Below, piece by piece: positions 7,869-16,788 of a stretch of 33,521 nt of DNA (its first letter is position 1; each line of letters starts with the position of its first letter). A program made the position numbers and the translations under genes. Below the pieces are notes generated by a model that made no database searches, had not been told where the DNA came from, and saw only the letters and a program-made list of their open reading frames with translations. This DNA comes from Bacillota bacterium (GTDB lineage: Bacteria; Bacillota; Thermosediminibacteria; Thermosediminibacterales; Thermosediminibacteraceae), in NCBI GenBank assembly GCA_003242255.1, contig QGUT01000007.1, positions 1-33,521 of the forward strand. The letters run 5' to 3'.

Positions 7869-9533
7869 ATGATTAGAAAAGTGGTCTTTGTAGTCTTCAT
7901 GGCGGTTATCCTTCACAGCGCCATTTGTGCTGCTCAGGTTCAACCAAACGTAGAGATTTACATAAATCACCAGAAGGTGGACTCGGATGTGCCGCCGGTA
8001 ATTTATGAGGGCAGGACATTGGTGCCTTTGAGGGTCATATCCGAGTACCTCGGCGCATCGGTGGCGTGGGATGGGCAAAGTAAGACGGTGAGAGTTTCTG
8101 CCGACGGAAGGCAGATAGTGCTCAAAATAAACGACAGCGAGGCGCAGGTGGATAAGAACACGGTTCTTCTGGACGTACCTGCGATGATAATAAATGGCAG
8201 GACCATGGTGCCTCTCAGGTTTGCAGGCGAAGCCCTGATGGCGGAAGTCTCCTGGGACGGGGAACTGAAACGAGTGGACGTTGTAAAGCAGCTCCATGAG
8301 ATAGTAGATTTTTCTTACACTGCGGTAAATAACGTACCATCCCTTTTGATAAAGGGAAATGCCCCTTTGGAATATACGGTAGCGGGCTACGACGGCGAAA
8401 GGGTTGTGGTCGACTTAAAGGCAAAGCTTAAAACTCCTCGCAATGTGCTGGATGTCGGCGACAGCGCTTTGAAGAGGGTAATTGCGAGCGAACTTTATGG
8501 CGAAGGCGCGAATTTTACCCGATTTGTGTTGGAACTGAGCGAAGGGAGTTCTTTCTACATATTCAGGCCCGATCAAAATTCCGTCGCCGTCGCTGTGACC
8601 AACGTTTTGTCTTCCATAGAAATAAATGAAGAGGACGGCGCCCTGGTCGCCCGATTGAGGACGGCTTATCCGGCAGCGTACAGCTACTTCACCCTGGGTT
8701 CTCCGGAAAACGGCGATTACAGGCTGGTAGTTGACATTTCCAATGCCTCCCTCTCCGCCTCCAAACCCGTAATTTTCGACAATAACTTCGTAAAAGACGT
8801 GCGGGTGAGCCAGTTCACGGTGAATCCCTATGTGGCAAGAGTGGTCTTCGACTTGAAAACGGACTTGAATTACAGGGTCTGGCAGGACGGGAACGAAATC
8901 CTTGCCGCATTTTCATCCCGGGAAATGCCGTCTCGCTGGGGTGAGCCATCCCGCGGCGATGAATCACCCGATGGCTATAAAGATGGTTTGTTGATCAATA
9001 AAATAATTGTGGTAGACCCGGGCCACGGAGGCAGCGATCCGGGAGCAGTGTATTCGAACGTAAACGAAAAGGACCTGAACCTGGACATCGCTTTAAGGCT
9101 CAAACAACTCCTCGAGGAAAGCGGCGCGAGGGTGCTGATGACTAGGGAAAGCGATATATACGTAAACCTCTACACCCGAGCCGATATAGCCAACCGGGTA
9201 GGAGCTGACCTTTTCGTGAGCATCCACAACAACGCCAGCACCAATGCTTCCACTTCCGGGACCATGACCTTATACTATCCATCTCCTGAAAAAAAGGTCC
9301 TGGCCAAGATACTACAAAAGGCGGTGGTTGAAACTCTGGGACTGCCCGATTTAGGCATTTCCGAAAGGCCTAACCTGGTGGTCACCAGGGAGACGAAGAT
9401 GCCTTCGGCACTGGTGGAAGTGGCCTTTATGAGCAATCAAAAGGACCTCGCCCTCCTTCAGACGGAGGAGTTCAGGCAAAGAGCCGCCGAAGGGATATAT
9501 AAAGGCATATTGATGTATTTTTCAGAAAAATGA
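7869..9533 (+). CDS. N-acetylmuramoyl-L-alanine amidase with stalk and AMIN domains
   Basis: This secreted 554-residue enzyme would cut the amide bond between muramic acid and the peptide stem of peptidoglycan. After a signal peptide (MIRKVVFVVFMAVILHSAICAAQ region) come two repeats of the copper-amine-oxidase-N-like stalk domain (each with an RTLVPLR or RTMVPLR core, about residues 30-135), an AMIN-type region (about 145-360) and a zinc Amidase_3 domain (about 375-554). The zinc and catalytic residues are visible as DPGHGG, NEKDLNLD, SIHNN and ALVEVAFMSN. The ATG at 7869 follows GGAGGG by ten bases; upstream in-frame codons have no ribosome site. The gene stands alone between the rex terminator and the next promoter. 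Confidence 0.92.
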   Translation: MIRKVVFVVFMAVILHSAICAAQVQPNVEIYINHQKVDSDVPPVIYEGRTLVPLRVISEYLGASVAWDGQSKTVRVSADGRQIVLKINDSEAQVDKNTVLLDVPAMIINGRTMVPLRFAGEALMAEVSWDGELKRVDVVKQLHEIVDFSYTAVNNVPSLLIKGNAPLEYTVAGYDGERVVVDLKAKLKTPRNVLDVGDSALKRVIASELYGEGANFTRFVLELSEGSSFYIFRPDQNSVAVAVTNVLSSIEINEEDGALVARLRTAYPAAYSYFTLGSPENGDYRLVVDISNASLSASKPVIFDNNFVKDVRVSQFTVNPYVARVVFDLKTDLNYRVWQDGNEILAAFSSREMPSRWGEPSRGDESPDGYKDGLLINKIIVVDPGHGGSDPGAVYSNVNEKDLNLDIALRLKQLLEESGARVLMTRESDIYVNLYTRADIANRVGADLFVSIHNNASTNASTSGTMTLYYPSPEKKVLAKILQKAVVETLGLPDLGISERPNLVVTRETKMPSALVEVAFMSNQKDLALLQTEEFRQRAAEGIYKGILMYFSEK

Positions 9534-9539
9534 GCCTTA

Positions 9540-9568
9540 TTGACACAAATTAACAGGTTTGATATGAT
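9540..9568 (+). promoter_or_regulatory. Strong sigma-A promoter before the DUF2179 gene
   Basis: A perfect TTGACA (9540-9545), a 17-base spacer and TATGAT (9563-9568). It begins six bases after the amidase stop codon, so the downstream genes have a start site of their own. Confidence 0.85.
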
Positions 9569-9600
9569 ACACTTGAACTAAAACCCTGGGAGGTTCTGGC

Positions 9601-10110
9601 TTGGACGCATTATTAGGTTATTTCTTCATTTTTTTTGCCCGGGTATGCGATGTCTCTCTGGCGACGGTGCGAACCTTAATGGTGGTCAGGGGAAACCGGC
9701 TACAAGCGGCTATTATAGGCTTTTTTGAGGTCATAATATACATAACGGCACTCAACGAAGTCGTTGGAAAGCTGAATAATCCGTTTAATCTCCTCGTCTA
9801 CGCTGTGGGCTTCGCCACGGGAAATTACGTGGGAAGCCTGATCGAGGAGAAACTGGCCCTGGGACTCACTACCGTACAGGTGGTGACGAAGGACCCCGAA
9901 CTTTGCAACAAGATAAGAAATCTGGGCTATGGAGTCACGGCACTCAATGGTTTTGGCAAGGAGGGCACCCGCCACGTGCTCTTGATTTCTCTGGCGAGGA
10001 AAAACGTGCCCGATTTGATAAGTTACGTAGAAAGCGAAGATGAATCGGCCTTCGTCACTATAATGGATACAAAGTCGGTTAAAGGGGGATACTTTAAACA
10101 GTCCAAGTGA
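9601..10110 (+). CDS. UPF0316/DUF2179 membrane protein
   Basis: This 169-residue protein has three hydrophobic segments in the first 90 residues and a soluble C-terminal domain of DUF2179 type (VQVVTKDPELCNKIRNLGYGVTAL, then GTRHVLLISLARK). The motif ARVCDVSLATVRTLMVVRG is characteristic of the UPF0316 family (YebE-like). Its biochemical role is unknown; related DUF2179 domains are proposed to bind small ligands. The TTG start lies seven bases after GGGAGG. The end of this gene contains an AAAGGGG that can pair with the intergenic region downstream. Confidence 0.85.
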   Translation: MDALLGYFFIFFARVCDVSLATVRTLMVVRGNRLQAAIIGFFEVIIYITALNEVVGKLNNPFNLLVYAVGFATGNYVGSLIEEKLALGLTTVQVVTKDPELCNKIRNLGYGVTALNGFGKEGTRHVLLISLARKNVPDLISYVESEDESAFVTIMDTKSVKGGYFKQSK

Positions 10111-10116
10111 CCCTTA

Positions 10117-10184
10117 AGGCATAAAACGCCCCTTTTTTTAAATATTATTAATTAGATTTCGGAAAAGGGGGTTGTTTTATGCCT
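10117..10184 (+). promoter_or_regulatory. Long inverted repeat hiding the gerM ribosome site and start codon
   Basis: The arm at 10117-10137 (AGGCATAAAACG, CCCC, then T residues) pairs with 10163-10184 (AAAAGGGGG, TT, GTTTTATGCCT), giving about 20 pairs with one bulge and a 25-base loop. The second arm contains both the AAGGGGG ribosome site and the ATG of the next gene. The first arm can instead pair through its CCCCTTT with AAAGGGG at 10081-10087, giving a terminator-like stem before the T run at 10133-10139. Confidence 0.5.
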
Positions 10185-11174
10185 AAGAAATTTTTAGCGT
10201 GGTTGGCAGGGACTCTTTTTATCCTCGCTTTTTTTGTGGCCTGCGGCTTTTTGGAAGACAAAAGCGCAACTTCGCCGGAAGGCGCCGATTCTGCCCTGGA
10301 AACCCAGGCCAACATGCGAAAGACGGTGCTTTATTTTGTAAATCAGCAGAATCTGCTGGTCCCGGTGACGAAGGACATACCGTGGGTGGAGGGAATCGGC
10401 AGGGCCGCTCTGGAAAATCTCGTATTCACTGAGGAAAGGGGAAAGGAGCTGGAAGATCAGGGGCTCAAACCGCCCTTGCCCGAGGGGACGAGGGTATTGG
10501 GATTGACCATAAGGGAAGGGCTGGCCAAGGTGGACTTCAGTCACGAATTTCTGAACCTGAAGGACAGGATCGAAGAGGAAAATGCGATAAAAGCCGTGGT
10601 TTACACCCTCACCGAATTCCCGACGGTTGAGCGGGTGCATTTCATGGTAGAAGGCAAACCTTTGAAAAAATGCCCCAACGGCACCACTTTGGAAGATGAA
10701 GTAAAGCGCGAAAAGATAAACCTGGAAGACCAGAAAACCGGAGGCGACAACGTCCCCGTGACCTTGTATTTCAGAGCATCCAGCAGCGACGGGACCTTTT
10801 CCTATTTCGTCCCGGTCACCCGGATGGTTGAAAAGAGCGACGATATGATGAGAGTCGCCCTGGAAGAATTGATCAAAGGACCGAAAAAAGAAATGGGTTT
10901 GACTTCGGTCCTGCCGGCCGACACGAAGGTGATCAGCTTAACTCAGAGCGGTGGCGAAGTGATAGTCAATTTTTCTAAAGAAATAGAGGGTTACGGCGGT
11001 GGCGTTGAAAGCGAACAGGCTCTGGTGGATTCCATAGTCCTTACTCTATCCGAATTTCCCGGGGTAGAAAAGGTCACGCTGCAGGTGGAGGGTGAGAGCG
11101 GGGTACTGCCTGAGGGAACCATGCTGGACGCTCCCATTCTAAAACCTGCTTATATAAACCCAGACTTTATCTAA
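10179..11174 (+). CDS. gerM: Lipoprotein with two GerMN domains (GerM-like)
   Basis: This 331-residue protein has a lipoprotein signal (MPKKF, hydrophobic core, lipobox FVAC with Cys22) followed by two tandem GerMN domains, about residues 45-165 and 185-320. Each has the recurring pattern of a strand VTLYF or TVLYF, a helix with ALEELIKGP or its equivalent, a LPxGT/LPADT turn, and VDFSHEF or VNFSKEI. GerM in Bacillus subtilis is needed for sporulation and germination, and there it also lies directly upstream of rph and the two YsnA/YsnB genes, as here. The conserved neighbourhood strengthens the call. Translation start overlaps the inverted repeat described separately. Confidence 0.87.
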   Translation: MPKKFLAWLAGTLFILAFFVACGFLEDKSATSPEGADSALETQANMRKTVLYFVNQQNLLVPVTKDIPWVEGIGRAALENLVFTEERGKELEDQGLKPPLPEGTRVLGLTIREGLAKVDFSHEFLNLKDRIEEENAIKAVVYTLTEFPTVERVHFMVEGKPLKKCPNGTTLEDEVKREKINLEDQKTGGDNVPVTLYFRASSSDGTFSYFVPVTRMVEKSDDMMRVALEELIKGPKKEMGLTSVLPADTKVISLTQSGGEVIVNFSKEIEGYGGGVESEQALVDSIVLTLSEFPGVEKVTLQVEGESGVLPEGTMLDAPILKPAYINPDFI

Positions 11175-11193
11175 ATCGGAGAGGATGATTTTA

Positions 11194-11931
11194 TTGGCAA
11201 GAGTTGACGGCAGGGAGTACAACCAGATAAGGCATGTAAAAATAACCAGGCACTTTAACAAGTATGCCGAAGGTTCGGTGCTCATTGAAGCCGGCGACAC
11301 CAAGGTAATATGCACCGCGACCGTAGACGATAGAGTTCCTCCATTCCTGAGGGGCAAAGGGCAGGGCTGGATTACGGCCGAATATTCGATGCTGCCAAGA
11401 TCTACGGAAATCCGCAATGTGAGGGAAACCCTGCGTCCGAGCGGCAGGACCATGGAAATACAAAGGCTGATAGGAAGGGCCTTGCGGTCAGTGGTGGACC
11501 TGTCGGCCATGGGGGAGAGGACGATATGGCTGGACTGCGATGTGATCCAGGCCGACGGAGGAACCCGGACGGCGGCCATAACCGGGGCTTTCGTGGCTCT
11601 TGTGGATGCTTTCAAGCATCTGAAGGATAAGGGAGTCCTCGAGGTGATTCCCGTCAACAGCTTTGTGGCGGCAGTGAGCGTTGGCATTGTCGAAGGACAG
11701 AAATTGCTGGATTTGAATTTCAACGAAGACAGCAGAGCTCAGGTGGACATGAACGTGGTGATGACCGATAAAGGACAGATAGTGGAAATTCAGGGGACAG
11801 GCGAGGCCTTTCCTTTTACCCGCCAGGACCTGGACGAACTCCTGGACCTGGCCTGCAAGGGCATAGCCGACCTTATCGCAGTGCAGAAGGAAGTTCTGCA
11901 GGATATTCTGGATGAGGTCGAAAAGCAATGA
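11194..11931 (+). CDS. rph: Ribonuclease PH
   Basis: RNase PH trims the 3' end of tRNA precursors with phosphate as co-substrate. The 245-residue protein has the family hallmarks: ARVDGREYNQIR at the start, the RNA-facing segment EYSMLPRSTEIR, the GRTMEIQRLIGRALRSVVD helix, the conserved CDVIQADGGTRTAAITGA and, near the end, DKGQIVEIQGTGE. The TTG at 11194 is preferred since GGAGAGG lies nine bases upstream; the in-frame ATG at 11185 abuts that site. Its ATGA overlap with rdgB indicates translational coupling. Confidence 0.95.
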   Translation: MARVDGREYNQIRHVKITRHFNKYAEGSVLIEAGDTKVICTATVDDRVPPFLRGKGQGWITAEYSMLPRSTEIRNVRETLRPSGRTMEIQRLIGRALRSVVDLSAMGERTIWLDCDVIQADGGTRTAAITGAFVALVDAFKHLKDKGVLEVIPVNSFVAAVSVGIVEGQKLLDLNFNEDSRAQVDMNVVMTDKGQIVEIQGTGEAFPFTRQDLDELLDLACKGIADLIAVQKEVLQDILDEVEKQ

Positions 11932-12566
11932 AGAGCATAGTGGTGGCCACAAAGAACCGCGGCAAGCTGAAAGAATTTCAGGAAATGCTTCGCGATGTCC
12001 CGCTGAAGCTGCTGTCGCTCCTCGATTATCCGGCCATCGAAGTGGAAGAGAACGGTAAGACCTTCGAAGAAAACGCCTTGATTAAGGCGAAAAAGGTCGT
12101 GGAGTTGACTGGAAGGGCGGCCTTAAGCGACGATTCGGGGCTGGAAGTGGAGGCCTTAGGGGGGAGGCCCGGGGTGTACACAGCGAGATACGCGGGGCCT
12201 GCTGCTTCCGACCGGGAGAACATCGAAAAGCTTTTGAAAGAACTCGATGGCGTCCCTCAAGAAGAGAGGAAAGCCCGATTCGTATGCTGCCTCTGTTTCG
12301 CCCTCCCCGATGGGCGAATTTTTATCGAGCACGGTTATTTAGAAGGATATATTACCTTTGAGCCGAAAGGCAGTATGGGATTCGGGTACGATCCTGTTTT
12401 TTTTGTACCGGAACTTAAAAAGACCCTGGCCGAGGCGGGGCTGGAGGAAAAAAACTCGGTGAGCCACAGAGCTCGGGCTATGGAAAAGATGAAAAAACAT
12501 CTTTTGCAATTTGCGAAGAGTATTCATGGAAGCGGAGGGGCAGTGCTTGAGGATAGCGGTAATTAG
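11928..12566 (+). CDS. rdgB: XTP/dITP diphosphatase (RdgB/YsnA-type)
   Basis: This Ham1-family pyrophosphatase removes dITP, XTP and ITP from the nucleotide pool. The 212-residue length fits the family. Motifs are VVATKNRGKLKEF at the start, the metal-binding SDDSGLEVEALGGRPGVYTARYAG, and GFGYDPVFFVPE with the SVSHRARAM segment near the C-terminus. The start codon overlaps the rph stop (ATGA). The last 20 bases overlap the next gene, whose ribosome site lies inside this reading frame. Confidence 0.95.
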   Translation: MKSIVVATKNRGKLKEFQEMLRDVPLKLLSLLDYPAIEVEENGKTFEENALIKAKKVVELTGRAALSDDSGLEVEALGGRPGVYTARYAGPAASDRENIEKLLKELDGVPQEERKARFVCCLCFALPDGRIFIEHGYLEGYITFEPKGSMGFGYDPVFFVPELKKTLAEAGLEEKNSVSHRARAMEKMKKHLLQFAKSIHGSGGAVLEDSGN

Positions 12567-13020
12567 CGATACTCACGGCTTTCTGCCGTTGATAGATAGG
12601 GCTTTGGAATTGGCAGGTCAGGTGGATTTGGTTTTTCACGCAGGGGACATATCGCCCGATGCCGATTACATAAGGGAAGCGTACGGCTACAAAGTTTACG
12701 GCGTTTTGGGAAATTGCGATACTTTTTCGGACTACCCGGGAGAGCGGCTCATAAGGCTGGAAGGGAAGAAGATTTTTCTCACTCACGGCAATGCGTACCG
12801 GGTAAAGCGAGGACCTGAGAGGTTGCTGGCCCGGGCTCAGGAACTTTCAGCCGATGTGGTGGTCTTCGGGCACACTCACTGTCCTGAAAATTTCTGGCAT
12901 AACGGTATTTTCGTCTTCAACCCGGGCAGCCTGGCGTTTCCCCGGGGCTCCAAAAGGCCTACTTTCGGCATTCTGGAGTTGAATAAAGGAGAGATAAAAG
13001 GCTCTATTTTGGAACTTTAA
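12547..13020 (+). CDS. YfcE/YsnB-type metallophosphoesterase
   Basis: This 157-residue protein is a small calcineurin-like phosphodiesterase. All five metal-binding blocks are present: ISDTHG at residues 6-11, HAGDISPD, LGNCD, THGNAYRV and FGHTHCPE, followed by NPGSLAFPRG. The TTG at 12547 gives the usual MRIAVISDTHG start and lies six bases after GGAGGGG; the longer upstream extension has no ribosome site. It is the fourth gene of the gerM-rph-rdgB block, as in Bacillus (ysnB). The physiological substrate in this group is not settled. Confidence 0.92.
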   Translation: MRIAVISDTHGFLPLIDRALELAGQVDLVFHAGDISPDADYIREAYGYKVYGVLGNCDTFSDYPGERLIRLEGKKIFLTHGNAYRVKRGPERLLARAQELSADVVVFGHTHCPENFWHNGIFVFNPGSLAFPRGSKRPTFGILELNKGEIKGSILEL

Positions 13021-13039
13021 CAGGGGGTGTTGGAGGACC

Positions 13040-14002
13040 GTGAGGAAGATCCTGTTTGGGGATAAGGTTTCCGAAAAACATCTCCAGAAGACCAGGGAAA
13101 TTGCACCGGATTGGGACATAGTTATATGCGAAAACCCCGAAGATAAATTGAGGCACGTACAAGATGCAGAAATATACGTGGACTGGGCTATGAATATCGA
13201 AAGGCGTTTTATCGAAGCTGCGGAAAAATTAAAATGGATACAGGCGCTGTCGGCCGGCGTTGACGGGCTCGCCTTTGACCTGGTAAGACAAAAAGGAATA
13301 ACTGTGACCAATACCAGCGGAATCCATAAAGTGCCGATTGCCGAGATGGTTTTCGGATATATGTTGATGTTTGCCCGGGGACTTAACCGGTTTTTCGGCC
13401 AGCAAAAAAATAAGGTCTGGGATAAGAGTATACGGACTACGGAGCTCTTCGAAAAAACTCTTGGAGTTGTGGGGACGGGGAATATCGGAAACGAGATAGC
13501 CCGGCTGGGCAAAGCTTTCGGCATGAAGGTCCTGGGCCTCAACAGCAGCGGCAGAATACCGGCAGATTGTCCGGGCCTTTACGACGAAATATACGGCATA
13601 AATTCGCTCTTCGAGCTTCTCTCGAACTCCGATTTTGTGGTTTGCGCCTTACCCCTTACCCCTGAAACCCATCACCTTTTCAAAGAAGAGCAATTTAAAG
13701 CCATGAAGCCATCGGCCTACTTTATAAACATAGCCCGGGGGGCTGTGGTCGATGAAAGGGCCCTGGAGAGGGCGCTCGCGGAGGGCTGGATAGCAGGAGC
13801 GGCCCTGGACGTCTTCGAGAGGGAGCCCCTGCCATCGGAAAGTCCCCTTTGGGAAATGCCCAACGTCATCGTAACTCCCCACGTAGCGGGCAGTTCCAAT
13901 CGTTACATGGAGAGGGCCATGAAGGTGGTAAACGAAAACCTGCAAAGATACCTGAAAGGGGAGCCGTTGATAAATGTGGTCGACCCGGTCAGGGGATACT
14001 GA
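13040..14002 (+). CDS. D-2-hydroxyacid dehydrogenase (NAD-dependent)
   Basis: This 320-residue oxidoreductase would interconvert a 2-oxoacid and a D-2-hydroxyacid. The catalytic domain flanks a Rossmann fold with VVGTGNIGNEIARLG. The catalytic Arg lies in NIARGAVVDE, the Glu in DVFEREPLP and the His in TPHVAG. The substrate-binding loop has the family form SAGVDG. The GTG start follows GGAGG by only three bases, so initiation may be weak. It lies 19 bases after the phosphoesterase and is probably co-transcribed with it, and it converges with serA, leaving an eight-base gap. The substrate is unknown; it is a paralogue of serA without the extra C-terminal domains. Confidence 0.88.
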   Translation: MRKILFGDKVSEKHLQKTREIAPDWDIVICENPEDKLRHVQDAEIYVDWAMNIERRFIEAAEKLKWIQALSAGVDGLAFDLVRQKGITVTNTSGIHKVPIAEMVFGYMLMFARGLNRFFGQQKNKVWDKSIRTTELFEKTLGVVGTGNIGNEIARLGKAFGMKVLGLNSSGRIPADCPGLYDEIYGINSLFELLSNSDFVVCALPLTPETHHLFKEEQFKAMKPSAYFINIARGAVVDERALERALAEGWIAGAALDVFEREPLPSESPLWEMPNVIVTPHVAGSSNRYMERAMKVVNENLQRYLKGEPLINVVDPVRGY

Positions 14003-14010
14003 GTTTCCAA

Positions 14011-15582
14011 TTACAGCTTCACGAAAAGGACTTTTTTGATATCTTCGATGGCTTTGAGTTCCTTCAGCACCTCTTCCGGGATTTCTTCGTCTACGCTCAA
14101 AGCCATCAGGGCATCGCCTCGATAAGACCTCCGGCCGAGTTGCATCGAGGCGATATTTATTTGGTTTTCTCCCAGGATGGTGCCGACCTTCCCCACTATT
14201 CCCGGTTTGTCCCTGTGGTTGGTGATGAGGACGTACCCTTCGGGGATGAGGTCTATCTTGTAATCGTCTATGCCGGTTATCCGAGGGTTATCCTTTTCGA
14301 AGACGCAGCCCGAGATGGTCCCCGTTTCCCTGTCGGTCCGGACCTTCATGGTCACTGTGCCGGGGGCGTCCCCGTCTTCTCTTATTTTCCTTTCGGTTAT
14401 CTTTATCCCCCTGTCCCGGGCTATTATCGGGGCGTTGATCAGGTTGGCAGGGGACTGTAAAATGTGGGATAAAAGGCCTTTTATGCCTGCGGTGGTTATC
14501 AGCTTGACGTCCATGTTCGCGAGTCTTCCCCCGTAAGTCATCTCCACTTCCAGGAGCCTGCCGTTTTTAAGCTGAGTGTAAAGGCATCCCATTTTTTCAG
14601 CGAGCTTTATATAGGGCAGAATGAAACTGTATTCTTCCGACCTTATGGACACCATGTTTACGGGGTTCTTCACCATTTCGCCTTTCAGAGCTCTCAGTAT
14701 ATCTCTGGCCACTTCTTCCGCCACCACAATCTGGGCCTCGGCGGTGGAAGCCCCCAGGTGGGGGGTCGCGATCACGTTGTCCAGGCTCAAAAGCGGGCTT
14801 CCTTCCGGCGGTTCCTTTTCGAATACGTCCAGGGCACAGCCCGCCACCTTGCCCGAAAGGAGAGCATCGTAGAGGGCCTTTTCGTCAATGATGCCTCCCC
14901 GGGCGCAGTTTATCAGGTACACGCCGTCTTTCATGATTCTGAACTGTTCTTCCCCTACCATGTGCCTGGTATTTTTTGTGAGGGGCACGTGGAAAGTGAG
15001 GAAATCGGAAACTGCCAGGACCTCCTCCAGGTCGGCCAATTTGACGTTGAGGTTTTCCACGTTTTCCGCAGAGATGTAAGGGTCGTATCCCACCACGTTC
15101 ATCCCCAGGGAGGTGGCCCTTTTTGCCACTTCCTTTCCTATTCGCCCGAGGCCTACTATCCCTAAGGTCTTTCCGGAAAGCTGGACGCCCGTGAATTTGT
15201 TCCTCTCCCACCTTCCGCCTTTTAAGCTGCTTACAGCCTGGGGGATTTTCCTGGCCAGAGCGAACATCAGCGCAAAGGTGTGCTCGCAGGCGGCGATGGT
15301 ATTGCCCTCGGGGGCGTTCACGACCAGTATGCCCTTTAAGGTCGCAGCCTCCACATCGATGTTATCCACGCCGACGCCGGCCCTTCCTATGACCTTAAGA
15401 TTGCTGGCCTCGATCAGGTCTCTGGTCACTTTCGTCTGGCTCCTCACCACCAGGGCGTCGTAGTCTTTTATAATTTCCTTCAATTGTTCCGGGCTGAGAT
15501 CCGTTTTGACATCTACTTCCAGTTCGGATCGGAGAATTTCGATGCCTTCCTTGGCTATCTTGTCGGAAACCAGCACCCTCAT
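14011..15582 (-). CDS. serA: D-3-phosphoglycerate dehydrogenase
   Basis: SerA oxidises 3-phosphoglycerate to phosphohydroxypyruvate, the first step of serine synthesis. The 523-residue length is that of the long form: substrate and Rossmann domains (GIVGLGRIGKEVAKRA near 145, RSQTKVT, NCARGGIIDE, DVFEKEPPEGSPL, TPHLGASTAEAQ), an intervening ASB-type domain and a C-terminal ACT domain (NHRDKPGIVGKVGTILGENQINIASMQLGR) that usually senses serine. The gene starts three bases after the stop of the aminotransferase, so the two form one transcript under the serine T-box. The ATG follows GGAGAGGAGG. Confidence 0.96.
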   Translation of the reverse strand: MRVLVSDKIAKEGIEILRSELEVDVKTDLSPEQLKEIIKDYDALVVRSQTKVTRDLIEASNLKVIGRAGVGVDNIDVEAATLKGILVVNAPEGNTIAACEHTFALMFALARKIPQAVSSLKGGRWERNKFTGVQLSGKTLGIVGLGRIGKEVAKRATSLGMNVVGYDPYISAENVENLNVKLADLEEVLAVSDFLTFHVPLTKNTRHMVGEEQFRIMKDGVYLINCARGGIIDEKALYDALLSGKVAGCALDVFEKEPPEGSPLLSLDNVIATPHLGASTAEAQIVVAEEVARDILRALKGEMVKNPVNMVSIRSEEYSFILPYIKLAEKMGCLYTQLKNGRLLEVEMTYGGRLANMDVKLITTAGIKGLLSHILQSPANLINAPIIARDRGIKITERKIREDGDAPGTVTMKVRTDRETGTISGCVFEKDNPRITGIDDYKIDLIPEGYVLITNHRDKPGIVGKVGTILGENQINIASMQLGRRSYRGDALMALSVDEEIPEEVLKELKAIEDIKKVLFVKL

Positions 15583-15585
15583 AAG

Positions 15586-16734
15586 CTATTCCTCCTCTCC
15601 TTTTTTAAATACTTTTTCGGCAGCTTTGACTCCCTTGCCGAAAAGTTCTTCCTCACCCAGTACCATCTCTAATGCTGAGAGCACGTTTAAAATGTCGAGT
15701 TCATCCACGTATCCCACGTGGCCTATCCTCATAATTTTTCCTTTCAGCTTTTCCTGCCCGCCGGCTACGGTGATGTTGAATCTGTCCTTTAAAGCCTTGG
15801 AAAAATTGATTTTGCCCTGGAAGTCCGTTATATCCACGGCGGTCACCGTCGGCGACGCCCAGGAGTCTTCGGCGAAAAGTCTGAAGCCCAGGTGTTTCAG
15901 GCCTTCCCTTAAGGCTGCTGCCAGCAGCCGGTGCCTCGCAATTATGTTTTCAAGCCCTTCTTCGAGGATCAGATTTAAAGCTTCGTCGAGGGCGAAGATC
16001 TGGGATACGGCGGGGGTGTACGGCGTTTCACCCTTTTCCAGGGTCTTTCTGGCCTTTTTGAAATCCCAGTAGTATTTGGGCATTTTAGATTGTTCCGCAG
16101 CTTTCCAGGCTTTTTCGCTCACCGAAACGAACCCCAGGCCGGGAGGGAGCATCAGGGCTTTCTGCGATCCCGCCACCACCGCGTCGATTTGCCACTCGTC
16201 TGCCTTCAGTTCTACGGCACCCAGAGAGCTTATGGCGTCGACTACCACCAAGGCGGGATGGTCTCCCATTGCTTCCCTCAGGGCTCTAATGTCGTTGAGG
16301 ACCCCGGTGGACGTCTCGTTGTGGGTAAAAAGCACCCCTTTTATTTCTCCCTTGGCATCCCGCAAAATCCTTTCTTTCACGATGTCGCAGGCCACCGGCT
16401 TTCCCCATTCTACACTGATTCTCTCGACTCTTGCGCCGAAAGCCTCCGCAATATCGGCAAATCGATCGCCGAAAACACCGCAGCTGAAAGAGACGATCAG
16501 GTCTCCGGGGGAAAATAGATTTGCTATGGCCGCCTCCATGGCTCCCGTTCCGGCAGAGGGAAATATCAGCACGTCGTTTTTAGTTTGAAAGACTTTTTTA
16601 ATATTTTCAGAGACCCTTCTGAAAAGGGACCTGAATTCGTCTCCCCGGTGGTTGATCATCGGGGACTGCATGGCCCTCAGCACCCGTTCTGGAACTTCAG
16701 TGGGACCGGGAATCCGCAAGTGATGCTTTTTCAT
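15586..16734 (-). CDS. Class V aminotransferase, likely acting in serine synthesis
   Basis: This 382-residue PLP enzyme belongs to the alanine-glyoxylate/serine-pyruvate aminotransferase family. Features are IPGPTEVPERVL at the start, NHRGDEF, the phosphate-binding SAGTGAMEAAI, DAISSLG and the PLP lysine in AGSQKALM near residue 195. Members of this family sit beside serA in other thermophiles and are thought to replace SerC as the phosphohydroxypyruvate aminotransferase; that role is inferred here from the shared serine T-box and operon. AAGGAGG lies 11 bases before the ATG. No serB is linked. Confidence 0.88.
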   Translation of the reverse strand: MKKHHLRIPGPTEVPERVLRAMQSPMINHRGDEFRSLFRRVSENIKKVFQTKNDVLIFPSAGTGAMEAAIANLFSPGDLIVSFSCGVFGDRFADIAEAFGARVERISVEWGKPVACDIVKERILRDAKGEIKGVLFTHNETSTGVLNDIRALREAMGDHPALVVVDAISSLGAVELKADEWQIDAVVAGSQKALMLPPGLGFVSVSEKAWKAAEQSKMPKYYWDFKKARKTLEKGETPYTPAVSQIFALDEALNLILEEGLENIIARHRLLAAALREGLKHLGFRLFAEDSWASPTVTAVDITDFQGKINFSKALKDRFNITVAGGQEKLKGKIMRIGHVGYVDELDILNVLSALEMVLGEEELFGKGVKAAEKVFKKGEEE

Positions 16735-16763
16735 ACGATAGACAACCTCCTTCCAAATGATGC

Positions 16764-16788
16764 AAAAAACCGCCCCTTAAAGGGGCGG
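16764..16788 (-). terminator. T-box attenuator terminator
   Basis: CCGCCCC pairs with GGGGCGG around TTTAA and is followed on the minus strand by six T residues. Uncharged tRNA binding to the leader would prevent this stem forming. Confidence 0.93.

Noticed and set aside
13040..14002. A second serA
   Set aside because: It lacks the intervening and ACT domains and sits in another operon on the opposite strand; only a general 2-hydroxyacid dehydrogenase call is justified.
14011..16734. Several long plus-strand open frames opposite serA and the aminotransferase
   Set aside because: They are antisense shadows of conserved genes with no ribosome sites or recognisable domains.
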